A stretch of 64,000 bases of DNA from Clostridiaceae bacterium Marseille-Q3526 (GTDB lineage Bacteria; Bacillota; Clostridia; Lachnospirales; Lachnospiraceae). Shown here one piece after another: positions 16,987 through 25,198 of the stretch. Under the pieces are notes generated by a model, which was not told where the DNA came from, did no database searches, and worked only from the letters and a program-made list of their open reading frames with translations. Made by a program: the position numbers and the translations under genes. Where the stretch lies: contig JAGTTS010000004.1 in NCBI GenBank assembly GCA_018223375.1, forward strand, positions 124,001-188,000, read 5' to 3'. The first letter of the stretch is position 1, and the number at the start of each line of letters is the position of its first letter.

Positions 16987-18164
16987 AAACATTAATTGTA
17001 ATTAATAATTTGGGTTGCGGAGGAGCACAAAAAAGTCTTATTTCATTATTAAATGAACTTACTGTGCAGCAAATAGAAATAGACTTGTTAGTTTTGAATC
17101 AGAAAGATGTTTTTTTTGACCAGATTCCAGCATGGATCAATCAGCTTGGTCCGGTTGCTGAAATTTCTGCGATGCACAGTTCCTTTGGGGAAGGCTTTAA
17201 GACAATTGGCTCCAAAGCGGTTTGTCTTAAAATGCTGCTGGCAAAGTGCTTGTATAAAATTAGCAAGAATCCTCAATACGATACGGTACAGAATCTTTGG
17301 AATGTTTGGAAACGGTTTGTTCCAATGCAAAGCAAAAAATACGACTTAGCAATTTCTTACGTAGATGGTTTTTCAAACTATTATGTAATGGATAAGGTAG
17401 TTGCAACGAAAAAGATTCTTTGGATTCATAATGAATACGAAAAGTTAAGTTACAATTCAGAATATGATAGAGCTTATTTTAATAAAGCGGATAGATTAGT
17501 AACTATTTCTGAAAGGTGCGTTAAGAGCCTTGAGAAAGTTTTTCCAGAGTGCAGCTCAAAAATACGTATGTTGTATAATATTTCTTCTACAAAAATGATT
17601 TGGCAGCTAGCTGAAAAAAATTACCCTGATGAATATCGCAGAAAAAAGAATATTTTGGTGTCTATAGGGCGGTTAAATACTCAGAAAGGGTTTGATCTTG
17701 CCATTCAAGCAGCTAAGATTATAGAAGAAAAAGGCGTTGAATTTACTTGGTTCATTATCGGCGAGGGCGAAGATGAACAGATGTTACGAGAACAAATAAA
17801 AAAAGAAAGACTTGATGATAGTGTTAAACTGGTAGGAATTCGAAAAAATCCGTATCCGTACATTCGGTATGCAGATGTGTTTGTACAACCTTCCAGATAT
17901 GAGGGGAAATCTATAGTATTAGATGAAGCTAAGATTTTGTGTAAGCCGATTGTTGTAACAAATTATACAACAGTAGTTGATTCTATAACAGATGGAGTTA
18001 ATGGACGGATTGTCCAGTTTGATCCAAATGAGATTGCGAATGGAATTCTAGAATTATTGAATTCAGATGTGCAAACAAAATTTGAAACTTCATTAAAAGG
18101 AGAAATTGTTAAGGAAAATCTGGAAGTGGGTAACTACATAAAATTGTTTATGGAAATGGATTGA
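16983..18164 (+). CDS. GT-B fold glycosyltransferase (second of a tandem pair)
   Basis: 393 residues, clearly paralogous to the preceding gene: GCGGAQKSLISLLNEL near the start, WIHNEYEKLSYN in the middle and RYEGKSIVLDEAKILCKPIV in the donor domain. The start overlaps the upstream stop, implying coupled translation. Similar EX7E surroundings suggest a similar donor sugar; differences lie mainly in the N-terminal acceptor domain. Confidence 0.88.
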   Translation: MKTLIVINNLGCGGAQKSLISLLNELTVQQIEIDLLVLNQKDVFFDQIPAWINQLGPVAEISAMHSSFGEGFKTIGSKAVCLKMLLAKCLYKISKNPQYDTVQNLWNVWKRFVPMQSKKYDLAISYVDGFSNYYVMDKVVATKKILWIHNEYEKLSYNSEYDRAYFNKADRLVTISERCVKSLEKVFPECSSKIRMLYNISSTKMIWQLAEKNYPDEYRRKKNILVSIGRLNTQKGFDLAIQAAKIIEEKGVEFTWFIIGEGEDEQMLREQIKKERLDDSVKLVGIRKNPYPYIRYADVFVQPSRYEGKSIVLDEAKILCKPIVVTNYTTVVDSITDGVNGRIVQFDPNEIANGILELLNSDVQTKFETSLKGEIVKENLEVGNYIKLFMEMD

Positions 18165-19357
18165 TTAAGAATATGAGAATGAATTTGAGACGAGCAAGCT
18201 TAATGGTAGATATATTAATGCCGGTAAGCATATTGTTGATTTTTTATCCTCCATGCCTGCAGTGGTATGCCAGTGGGGTAATGTCGATAGTGTTTTTATT
18301 ACAAAAGGGTTTGTTTTTAGTTTGTGCAGCATATGCTCTCAAGTATCGAATGTATAGAAACAAGTATATGGTTGCGTTATTAAGTTACATTGTATGGCTT
18401 ATACTTGTTACATATTTGAATGGTATGCAGATCGGAGAAATAGGTAGCTACTTAAATGTATTTTCGTGCTGCGTCGTTTATGTGTATTGCTTGGAACGAA
18501 ATCCCCAAAGAATTATAGGATATACCTCTATAGTATTTACGTTGCTGTTGCTTTTTAATACTATACTTTGGAAAGATGGAGGTATGTACGTTAATAATAG
18601 TGGTCAAATGAGTTTTGTACTTGGGACAAAGACGAGCTTGACAGAATATCAAATTGCAGCCTGTGGATTTATTGGTACATATTTTACATTGTTGCCTAAA
18701 CACAAGAAAAAGAAAGCAGTTATACTTGGATTGTGTGTTGTGTATAGTGTTATTGTATGGAACATACATGAGCCAATTTCAACTTCAGAAATGTGTTTAG
18801 CTGTATTTTTTGTGATTTTAATTCTAGGTGCTTTAGGCGGAAAAATTGGAGAAGCCGTATTAAAGTGGGGCTTTTTAGGCATGAATATATTGAATGTCGG
18901 TATCGTATTTTTTAATGCCCAAATGCTGTTTGCTAATTTTATTACTAATGTTTTGCACGAAAGCGCGGATTTGAATTATAGAACTGCAATATGGCAGATT
19001 GTGTTGGCTAAAATTGCTGAGAGTCCAGTTATTGGACATGGCTTAAATATGGGGAATGTTTCATTTGCTATTGGACAAGGAATTGCAGGAATTAACCATG
19101 CTACGCATAATGGAATTCTATATTTTGTCTTTTCTAGTGGTATTATCGGAACAGTGTATATACTTGGGATTTGTTTTCTGTTATTAAGAAAAACAAATCA
19201 AAGAACAGCGGCTGGACGTGTTTTCTGTGCAATGATGATTTGTTTTTCAACATTATGGATAACGGAACAGTTGAAGCTTTATACGGTATTTTTTATATGC
19301 CTTTTGTTGGGAAGATGCGTAGATATTATGGGGGAAGAAATAGAAACTTTAGATTAA
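18161..19357 (+). CDS. wzy: Wzy-like O-antigen/capsule polymerase
   Basis: 398 residues made mostly of hydrophobic helices, with a larger outside loop late in the protein holding GHGLNMGN and the polymerase-type motif THNGILYFVFSSGIIGTVY. Wzy enzymes join lipid-linked repeat units at the outer face of the membrane. Sequence conservation in the family is low, so the call rests on topology, this motif and location between glycosyltransferases and a flippase. The TTG start overlaps the previous stop; ATG 18173 is an alternative. Very AT-rich, as is common for polymerase genes. Confidence 0.78.
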   Translation: MIKNMRMNLRRASLMVDILMPVSILLIFYPPCLQWYASGVMSIVFLLQKGLFLVCAAYALKYRMYRNKYMVALLSYIVWLILVTYLNGMQIGEIGSYLNVFSCCVVYVYCLERNPQRIIGYTSIVFTLLLLFNTILWKDGGMYVNNSGQMSFVLGTKTSLTEYQIAACGFIGTYFTLLPKHKKKKAVILGLCVVYSVIVWNIHEPISTSEMCLAVFFVILILGALGGKIGEAVLKWGFLGMNILNVGIVFFNAQMLFANFITNVLHESADLNYRTAIWQIVLAKIAESPVIGHGLNMGNVSFAIGQGIAGINHATHNGILYFVFSSGIIGTVYILGICFLLLRKTNQRTAAGRVFCAMMICFSTLWITEQLKLYTVFFICLLLGRCVDIMGEEIETLD

Positions 19358-19377
19358 TTAATAAGGAGGTGAGAGCA

Positions 19378-20454
19378 GTGCGTAGTATTGGTTTAATTAC
19401 TTATCATCATACAACCAACTTTGGTTCTTTGTTACAGACATATGCGTTATATAAGACGGTTACCCAGATGGGGTATAATTGTAAGGTTATTGATTATAGA
19501 AATGACGCAGTAGAAAAGCGTGAATTTATAAAGCACATATATCAGTGTAAAGACTTACGAGAGCTTAAAGAGCATATAAAATATGCACGTTTCAAGAAAA
19601 GAAAGGCAAAAGTATTTGCTGAGTTTTTGAAGACAAATTTGGCCATGTCCGATCTGGTTTATGATCGAGATAATGTTCAAAAAGCAAATCAAGAGTTTGA
19701 TACGTTTTTAGTTGGAAGTGATCTTGTATGGGACTTTTCCATAAATCAAAATGATCTAACCTATATGCTGGATTTTGCCGATAAAGATGCTGTTAAGATT
19801 GCCTATGCATCTTCTGTTGGAACTATGTGGGAATCAGAGGATCGGGAAACTGTAAAAAACTTACTGAAAAGATTTCAGAATATCGGTGTGAGGGAGCATT
19901 CCATTCAGAAAGAATTAGATATTCTTATCGGAAAAAAAGTGGATTTTGTATGTGACCCAACGATGCTGCTTACTGCCGAACAATGGAAATCAATGTCTGC
20001 TCCAAGAAGTATCGAGGGGGACTATGTCCTTTGCTATATGTCAGATCCCAAGTTGGAAATGTACAAAGATGCCATTCAATATGGAAAAAAACATCATTTG
20101 CCGGTATACTTAATTTCTTACGGTTGGGTTCCAGAAGGGATGAAAGCTATTCGTCCAAATGGAGTAGAAGAATTTATTAGTTTAGTAAGCAATGCACATA
20201 CAGTTTTTACTGCATCATATCACGGTATGTTGTTTTCCTTGTATTTTAATAGAAATTTCTATTATTACAATCGAGGCTGGAAGGAACGTATGAAATCTAT
20301 CGCTGAGTATCTTCAGTTAACAGATCGTGAACACTGGAGCGATGAAAAGGATAGTGCGGTTATTGACTATACGTTGGTTAATGAAAGATTAAATTCGTTT
20401 AGAACGTCATCCTTAAGGTTATTAAAAGAGTATCTTAGAAGGAAGAATTTGTGA
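19378..20454 (+). CDS. Polysaccharide pyruvyl transferase family protein
   Basis: 358 residues with the family's N-terminal YHHTTNFGSLLQTYAL, FLVGSDLVWDFS and the C-terminal TASYHGMLFSLYF. The start is GTG 19378, seven bases after a strong AAGGAGGTG; longer readings run into the polymerase gene. It differs from the family member at 9887 and resembles members annotated as exopolysaccharide biosynthesis proteins; actual pyruvyl transfer is not certain. Its stop overlaps the original start of the flippase gene. Confidence 0.83.
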   Translation: MRSIGLITYHHTTNFGSLLQTYALYKTVTQMGYNCKVIDYRNDAVEKREFIKHIYQCKDLRELKEHIKYARFKKRKAKVFAEFLKTNLAMSDLVYDRDNVQKANQEFDTFLVGSDLVWDFSINQNDLTYMLDFADKDAVKIAYASSVGTMWESEDRETVKNLLKRFQNIGVREHSIQKELDILIGKKVDFVCDPTMLLTAEQWKSMSAPRSIEGDYVLCYMSDPKLEMYKDAIQYGKKHHLPVYLISYGWVPEGMKAIRPNGVEEFISLVSNAHTVFTASYHGMLFSLYFNRNFYYYNRGWKERMKSIAEYLQLTDREHWSDEKDSAVIDYTLVNERLNSFRTSSLRLLKEYLRRKNL

Positions 20455-20506
20455 TGAAAAAAGATGGAGTTAAGGCTAATTTATATATAATTTAATATAC
20501 AATATA

Positions 20507-21901
20507 GTGAATATTATAGTACCGCTAGTAACTGCACCCTATACAGCTCGTGTGTTAGGCGCAGAGAATATTGGTATTTATAGTTATACCTATGCAATTG
20601 TTTCATCAGTAGTTATGTTTGGAGCACTGGGAACAGCAACCTATGGGCAAAAAGAAATTGCATCAGCGGGAGAAAATATTGTAGAGCGATCAGAAAAATT
20701 CTTGGAAATATGGGTTTTGAAAGCTGTTACGATGGTGATCGCCTTTTTGATTTTTGTGCCGTATGCATACCAAACAACAGCTTGGATATATTACGCATTG
20801 CAAATTCCATATATAGTAGCAGGCGTTTTTGATATTAGCTTCTTTTTTCAGGGGATAGAAAAATTTCGATACATTGCAGTTAGAAATACTATTGTAAGAA
20901 TTGCTGGGATTGTGCTACTGTTTTCTTTGGTAAAAAGCTCAAACGATCTGTGGATATATTTATTGATTATTAGCGTGTCTCAATTACTGGGTAATCTATC
21001 CATGTGGCCCTACTTGCGCGGAAATATTTGTAGAGTAAAATTAACAACTAGAAATGTAATGAAGCATCTTTCGAACGTGATGATTTATTTCATTCCGTCT
21101 ATTACATACCAGATTTATGCTGTGTTAGATAAAGCGATGCTTGGTTGGCTTGTTGGATCTAATTATGAAAATGGATATTATGAGCAGGCAAATAAAATTG
21201 TTAATTTAGTTGTAAATGTCATTAGTGCATATACAATTGTTATGCGTTCTAGAATGTCTGCACTGTTTGCGCAAAAGAGAAATGAAGAAATACAGGAAAA
21301 AATGGCTGTCTCTTATAATGTTATAGCGTTTCTTGTTTTTCCGATGACTTTTGGAATTGCTGCAATAGCAGCTGGTATGGTTCCGTGGTTTTTTGGAGAT
21401 GGCTATGACGCTGTTATAGGTCTATTATATATTTTTTGCCCTATTTTTATATTTATGGGTTATTCTAGAATGATAGGAACACATATCCTTACACCAAGTG
21501 GAAGACAACAACATAGTAATTATGCACAGATAATTGCGGCAGTAGTTAATATTACCCTCAATTCGCTTCTTATACCTAGGTTCTTTGCCAAAGGTGCGGC
21601 GGTGGCTTCTGTTACGTCGGAATTAGTATTAGTCTTAGTATATTATTATATGGTACGAAAAGAAATTCTACTTAAGCAAGTGATTGAGATGGGATGGAAA
21701 AAAGCTATAGCTGCAGGCATCATGTTTGTATTTGTGTTTACAATTGGGAAAAATTTTAGCATTTCAATATTCTATACATTCGTTGAAATTTTAATAGGTG
21801 CAATCGTGTATGTTATTGTTCTTGTTGTATTGAGAGATGCGTTTGTTTGTAAATATATTGATAAGACATTCCATAAGATACTGGGCCAAAGGAGAAAATA
21901 A
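20507..21901 (+). CDS. wzx: Wzx-type polysaccharide flippase, start region frameshifted
   Basis: 464 residues of a MATE/MOP-superfamily flippase that moves the lipid-linked repeat unit outward. Motifs typical of RfbX-like proteins are near the start (VPLVTAPYTARVLGAENIGIYSYTY), followed by many membrane helices. The open frame begins only at GTG 20507, without a binding site. A better start is ATG 20454 (MKKDGVKANLYI), but that frame ends at TAA; one base is missing near 20490, since the other frame continues as NLIYNIVNII. So the gene either makes a slightly shortened protein, is inactive, or carries a sequencing error. Confidence 0.8.
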   Translation: MNIIVPLVTAPYTARVLGAENIGIYSYTYAIVSSVVMFGALGTATYGQKEIASAGENIVERSEKFLEIWVLKAVTMVIAFLIFVPYAYQTTAWIYYALQIPYIVAGVFDISFFFQGIEKFRYIAVRNTIVRIAGIVLLFSLVKSSNDLWIYLLIISVSQLLGNLSMWPYLRGNICRVKLTTRNVMKHLSNVMIYFIPSITYQIYAVLDKAMLGWLVGSNYENGYYEQANKIVNLVVNVISAYTIVMRSRMSALFAQKRNEEIQEKMAVSYNVIAFLVFPMTFGIAAIAAGMVPWFFGDGYDAVIGLLYIFCPIFIFMGYSRMIGTHILTPSGRQQHSNYAQIIAAVVNITLNSLLIPRFFAKGAAVASVTSELVLVLVYYYMVRKEILLKQVIEMGWKKAIAAGIMFVFVFTIGKNFSISIFYTFVEILIGAIVYVIVLVVLRDAFVCKYIDKTFHKILGQRRK

Positions 21902-21903
21902 TT

Positions 21904-22890
21904 ATGAAAATAAAAAGAGCTTTCACGAAATTAAAGAAGATATCGGAAATGCCGCGCAATATCACAATGACCGGAATAGATCAAATGATGAGATTTTATT
22001 ATCATTCCTCGGCGTCTTTGAAGGAAGATAACATCGAATTGGTATGCCGCGAATTGCGTATTCTTACCCATACAATTGAAAAGGGAATGGCTTTACCAAA
22101 GATAAGAAAGGGCTTTGGTAAAGAAAAAATCAAAAAAATACTGGAGCTGATGGACAAATATATTTCTATTCAGAATTCGGAGTATGATCAAGAAGCATTC
22201 GATTATGCATATGCAATTTTAGAAAAATATATAGACAACGCAACAGAGAATGAATGCGATATTTCGTTTATTGATTTGAATAAGTATCATAACTACAAGA
22301 AAAATCAAATTGAATTTTGTGGGACGGAGATATTTGATTCGCAGAAGTTACTTTCTCAGATTGATAGCATGAATTTTGAGGAGTTTGCCAAAAACCGGCA
22401 TAGTGTTCGAGATTTTGCTGTGGATACTGTTGATGAAAGTATAATAAGAAAAGCTGTTGAACTGGCACAGACTGCACCTTCTGCATGTAACAGACAGTCA
22501 ACAAGAGTTCATTATATTCAAAACCGCGATATATGTAAAAATGTTTTGGATTTACAGGGGGGTGCTAAGGGACATACCGTATCTTCTGTGATTGTTTTAA
22601 CTAGTGAATTATCACTGTATAGGCATACCTCGGAGTTTAAAACTCCGTATTTAGATTCAGGAATATATTTGATGAATTTGTTATATGCTCTTACATATTA
22701 TGGAATCGGCACATGTCCTTTGATTTGGAATGATGATGGAGAAAAGGCAGAGGAAATTCGAAGATTTGTTGACATACCATGGAGCGAACAAATAGTTGCT
22801 ATTATTCAAGTCGGACATTATGCAACAAATGAATGCAAGTATGCTGCATCAAATAGACGAGCTGTTTTCGATGTTTTGAAAATTCATTGA
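21904..22890 (+). CDS. Nitroreductase-like flavoprotein of the capsule locus
   Basis: 328 residues. The C-terminal two thirds match the FMN-binding nitroreductase fold: RHSVRDFAVDTVDE, QTAPSACNRQSTRVH, and TYYGIGTCPLIWN. An N-terminal extension of about 150 residues is typical of the subgroup found in polysaccharide loci. It lies just after the flippase. A redox step on a sugar or lipid carrier is possible, but no substrate can be named. Confidence 0.78.
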   Translation: MKIKRAFTKLKKISEMPRNITMTGIDQMMRFYYHSSASLKEDNIELVCRELRILTHTIEKGMALPKIRKGFGKEKIKKILELMDKYISIQNSEYDQEAFDYAYAILEKYIDNATENECDISFIDLNKYHNYKKNQIEFCGTEIFDSQKLLSQIDSMNFEEFAKNRHSVRDFAVDTVDESIIRKAVELAQTAPSACNRQSTRVHYIQNRDICKNVLDLQGGAKGHTVSSVIVLTSELSLYRHTSEFKTPYLDSGIYLMNLLYALTYYGIGTCPLIWNDDGEKAEEIRRFVDIPWSEQIVAIIQVGHYATNECKYAASNRRAVFDVLKIH

Positions 22891-22903
22891 TTAGGCATGA
22901 ATA

Positions 22904-23061
22904 GCTGAGGCTCTGGGCGATACGGGGCGTATTCTGGTGCGTGAGTCCGGCACCGAGCCGGTCGTTCGTGTTATGGTGGAAGCACCTGATCATGATACCT
23001 GTCAGAAGCATGTGGATGAAGTAGTTAACGTGATTTGCGAGAAGAGCTACAAGGCATAAAG
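22904..23061 (+). pseudogene. glmM: 3-prime stump of phosphoglucosamine mutase (glmM)
   Basis: The plus strand reads EALGDTGRILVRESGTEP and then VVRVMVEAPDHDTCQKHVDE, the phosphate-binding C-terminal domain of GlmM. Nothing of the first part of the gene is present. Near the end the frame appears shifted by a two-base GA repeat before KSYKA and TAA. GlmM turns glucosamine-6-phosphate into glucosamine-1-phosphate on the way to UDP-GlcNAc. The stump marks a recombination joint at the end of the capsule genes. Confidence 0.85.
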
Positions 23062-23071
23062 TCGATGATGA

Positions 23072-23100
23072 CTCTGGAAATCACCCAGAGTCGTTTTGCA
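23072..23100 (+). terminator. Terminator behind the glmM stump
   Basis: GACTCTGG and CCAGAGTC pair perfectly over a 7-base loop, followed by GTTTTG. It is probably the original glmM terminator carried along with the stump. Confidence 0.6.
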
Positions 23101-23110
23101 CAGCCTAGCA

Positions 23111-23209
23111 GTGATTCCGCTACAGCTGCTTGGCTATTATGTATCTGTAGCCAAAGGTCTGGATGTGGATAAGCCGAGAAACCTCGCTAAAAGTGTGACT
23201 GTGGAATAA
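23111..23209 (+). pseudogene. glmS: 3-prime stump of glucosamine-fructose-6-phosphate aminotransferase (glmS)
   Basis: The last 32 codons of GlmS are intact: VIPLQLLGYYVSVAKGLDVD followed by KPRNLAKSVTVE and a stop. The rest of the gene is missing. It sits between the glmM stump and galU, so three UDP-sugar genes or their remains lie together. Confidence 0.9.
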
Positions 23210-23231
23210 AAGATAGCAAGAGGAAAAAATT

Positions 23232-24134
23232 ATGAACACAACATTACTTATCATGGCGGCCGGAATCGGAAGCCGATTTGGAACAGGAATTAAACAGTTG
23301 GAGCCGGTTGATGATGCTAACCATATCATCATGGACTACTCAATTCATGATGCAATTGAGGCTGGATTCAACCATGTAGTATTTATCATCCGAAAGGATA
23401 TCGAGAAAGAGTTCAAAGAGGTCATCGGTGACCGTATAGCTTCCATTTGCGCTTCTCATGATGTCACTGTGGACTACGCTTTCCAGGATATCAACGACAT
23501 CCCGGGAGCTCTGCCGGAAGGACGTACAAAGCCGTGGGGAACTGGACAGGCCGTGCTTGCGGCGAAGAAAGCAATCAAAACCCCATTCATTGTGATTAAT
23601 GCAGATGATTACTACGGCAAAGAGGGCTTCAAAGCCGTCCATGACTATTTGGTGAACGGCGGTAAGTCCTGTATGGCAGGTTTTGTGCTGAAGAACACAC
23701 TGTCCGATAATGGTGGTGTGACCCGCGGCATCTGCAAGATGGATGCGGAAAATAACTTGACTGAGGTCGTAGAGACTAAGAATATCGTAAAGACCGCAGC
23801 TGGAGCAGAAGTAGACGGAAAAGTGATTGATGTGAATTCTCTGGTTTCTATGAATATGTGGGGATTAACTCCTGATTTTCTGGATGTTCTGGAGGAAGGG
23901 TTCAAAGAGTTTTTCGAGAAGGAAGTACCGAGTAATCCTCTGAAAGCAGAGTATCTGATCCCAATCTTCATCGGTGAGCTGCTGGAGCAGGGCAAGATGT
24001 CTGTGAAGGTTCTGAAAACAAATGATACCTGGTATGGCATGACCTATCACGAGGATGTTGCAGCCGTAAAGGGCAGTTTCAAGGAGATGCTGGAGAACGG
24101 CGTGTATAAGGCTGACTTGTTCAGTGATCTGTAA
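23232..24134 (+). CDS. galU: UTP-glucose-1-phosphate uridylyltransferase-like nucleotidyltransferase (copy 1)
   Basis: 300 residues of the nucleotidyltransferase fold. LLIMAAGIGSRFGTGIKQLE holds the nucleotide-binding loop and NADDYYG the metal-binding region. It would make UDP-glucose or a related UDP-sugar for capsule building. It starts nine bases after AAGAGG and follows the glmS stump. A second, nearly identical copy lies at 34746. The upstream sequence TGGAATAAAAGATAGCAAGAGGA recurs in altered form before the second copy. The exact sugar specificity is not certain. Confidence 0.82.
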   Translation: MNTTLLIMAAGIGSRFGTGIKQLEPVDDANHIIMDYSIHDAIEAGFNHVVFIIRKDIEKEFKEVIGDRIASICASHDVTVDYAFQDINDIPGALPEGRTKPWGTGQAVLAAKKAIKTPFIVINADDYYGKEGFKAVHDYLVNGGKSCMAGFVLKNTLSDNGGVTRGICKMDAENNLTEVVETKNIVKTAAGAEVDGKVIDVNSLVSMNMWGLTPDFLDVLEEGFKEFFEKEVPSNPLKAEYLIPIFIGELLEQGKMSVKVLKTNDTWYGMTYHEDVAAVKGSFKEMLENGVYKADLFSDL

Positions 24135-24140
24135 ACGACG

Positions 24141-24752
24141 ATGAAAGAAACGATTGATTTACTCGGAAAGATCATCACAAACATCCTGACTGCGCTATAT
24201 GAGCCGTTTGGCTTTTCGCTTCTTCTTTCCTTTTTGGCCATGTTTTTCTATCTTTATGCTTATGAACCAATACATGCAGGCAAAGGCTGGAAGAATGCCA
24301 TAGTGACCTGGTATCAGAAGTTCAAAGAGAGCGTGTTCTTCCGGAGGTTGTTTTTCTTAGCTTTTGTGACCTCACTTATTCTGTTCCGAACCCTGTTAAA
24401 CCGTCAGCTGTGGATGAATCCTTTATCCGATGTCATGGGTGGCTGGGGCATCTGGGAGACTGTGAATGGCGAACAGAAGCTGACCACCGAGTGCATCGAG
24501 AACGTAATTATGATGGTGCCGTTTAGTTCGGTAGTGATATGGACATTCGGAGAGAAGATAGGAAATGGCTGGAAGAAGATACTGTGGGAAAGCGGAAAGA
24601 TAGCATTTATCTTTTCAATAAGCATAGAGATGTTGCAGTTATTGATGCGGCTAGGAACGTTCCAGCTATCGGACATCTTCTATAACACAGTCGGTGGAAT
24701 GCTAGGTGGATTGATGTACTGTGGGACCATGAAGGCAAGAAAGTGTCTGTAA
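24141..24752 (+). CDS. VanZ-like membrane protein (island copy)
   Basis: 203 residues with several membrane helices and the VanZ-type motifs ENVIMMVPFSS and SIEMLQLLMRLGTFQLSDI followed by NTVGGMLGG. VanZ-like proteins are widespread and mostly of unknown role; some give low-level teicoplanin resistance. It lies six bases after galU, so the two are probably cotranscribed, and it ends 43 bases before the ribozyme cleavage site. The galU copy 2 module has lost this gene. Confidence 0.8.
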   Translation: MKETIDLLGKIITNILTALYEPFGFSLLLSFLAMFFYLYAYEPIHAGKGWKNAIVTWYQKFKESVFFRRLFFLAFVTSLILFRTLLNRQLWMNPLSDVMGGWGIWETVNGEQKLTTECIENVIMMVPFSSVVIWTFGEKIGNGWKKILWESGKIAFIFSISIEMLQLLMRLGTFQLSDIFYNTVGGMLGGLMYCGTMKARKCL

Positions 24753-24774
24753 AACTGGATGAAATTGTGATATA

Positions 24775-24792
24775 CTGGGAGCGGTAGCTCCC
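24775..24792 (+). other. Hairpin just upstream of ribozyme 1
   Basis: GGGAGC and GCTCCC pair around GGTA, three bases before the predicted cleavage point. A comparable hairpin (GGGAG, CTCCC) lies at the same distance before ribozyme 2. After cleavage it would sit at the 3-prime end of the galU-vanZ transcript. There is no T-run, so it is not a classical terminator. Confidence 0.6.
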
Positions 24793-24795
24793 TAC

Positions 24796-24867
24796 GCTGC
24801 TCGTAATAATCACACACCTCTCTGTGGTGAGCAGCAGGCAACGGTCCTATGACCGGCGAAGATGTGA
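24796..24867 (+). ncRNA. HDV-like self-cleaving ribozyme 1
   Basis: The sequence fits the nested double pseudoknot of the hepatitis delta virus family element by element. P1 is GCTGCTC (24796-24802) with GAGCAGC (24829-24835), exactly 7 bp. P2 is TCACA (24810-24814) with TGTGA (24863-24867). P3 is ACC with GGT (24816-24818, 24826-24828) around a 7-base loop. The AGGCAA joiner follows P1, P4 is CGGTC with GACCG, and the GCGAAGA joiner holds the presumed catalytic C at 24857. Cleavage is expected just before G 24796. It lies in the leader of the two-gene operon beginning at 24903. Confidence 0.85.
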
Positions 24868-24902
24868 GAAGAATATAGTAAAATATGACGGAGGAATCTT
24901 AT

Positions 24903-25187
24903 ATGAATTTAGTACAACAATTTCAAAATTTGCTTGATCCGTCTACAGCACTGGGTGCATTTTTAATTAGCTTGATAGCTGGAATTGTATGCTCCTTTTT
25001 ACTTGGCATGAAATTTCAAAAGAAAATTGATAAGAAAAATAGTATCGAAGCCGAAAAAGTTGGTTCAATTCTTCAAGACATTCATAAAAAGAGTGCATCA
25101 GATTCAGAGAGTGAAAAAGTGAAAAAATCCAATAGTATAAAAGTTGGGACAGTAACTGGTACAATCAAACAGGATGTTGAAGAGTAA
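24903..25187 (+). CDS. Small membrane-anchored protein of an unrecognised two-gene operon
   Basis: 94 residues. One hydrophobic helix at about 16-36 (LGAFLISLIAGIVCSFLLG) is followed by a basic, charged tail that ends in SNSIKVGTVTGTIKQDVEE. The start is ATG 24903, placed by GGAGG at 24890-24894; ATG 24885 would precede that site. The ribozyme ends 35 bases upstream, so self-cleavage would create the 5-prime end of this mRNA. The C-terminal motif recurs near the N-terminus of the next protein. No family was recognised; the product is probably an inner-membrane partner of its neighbour. Confidence 0.72.
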   Translation: MNLVQQFQNLLDPSTALGAFLISLIAGIVCSFLLGMKFQKKIDKKNSIEAEKVGSILQDIHKKSASDSESEKVKKSNSIKVGTVTGTIKQDVEE

Positions 25188-25198
25188 GGGAATATACT

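Noticed and set aside
24141..24752. VanZ-like gene as part of a vancomycin-resistance cluster
   Set aside because: No vanH, vanA or vanX-like gene is present; the VanZ family is broad.
24775..24867. Structured RNA after vanZ as a metabolite riboswitch or T-box
   Set aside because: No T-box or known riboswitch signature fits, while every element of the HDV-like ribozyme fold is present.
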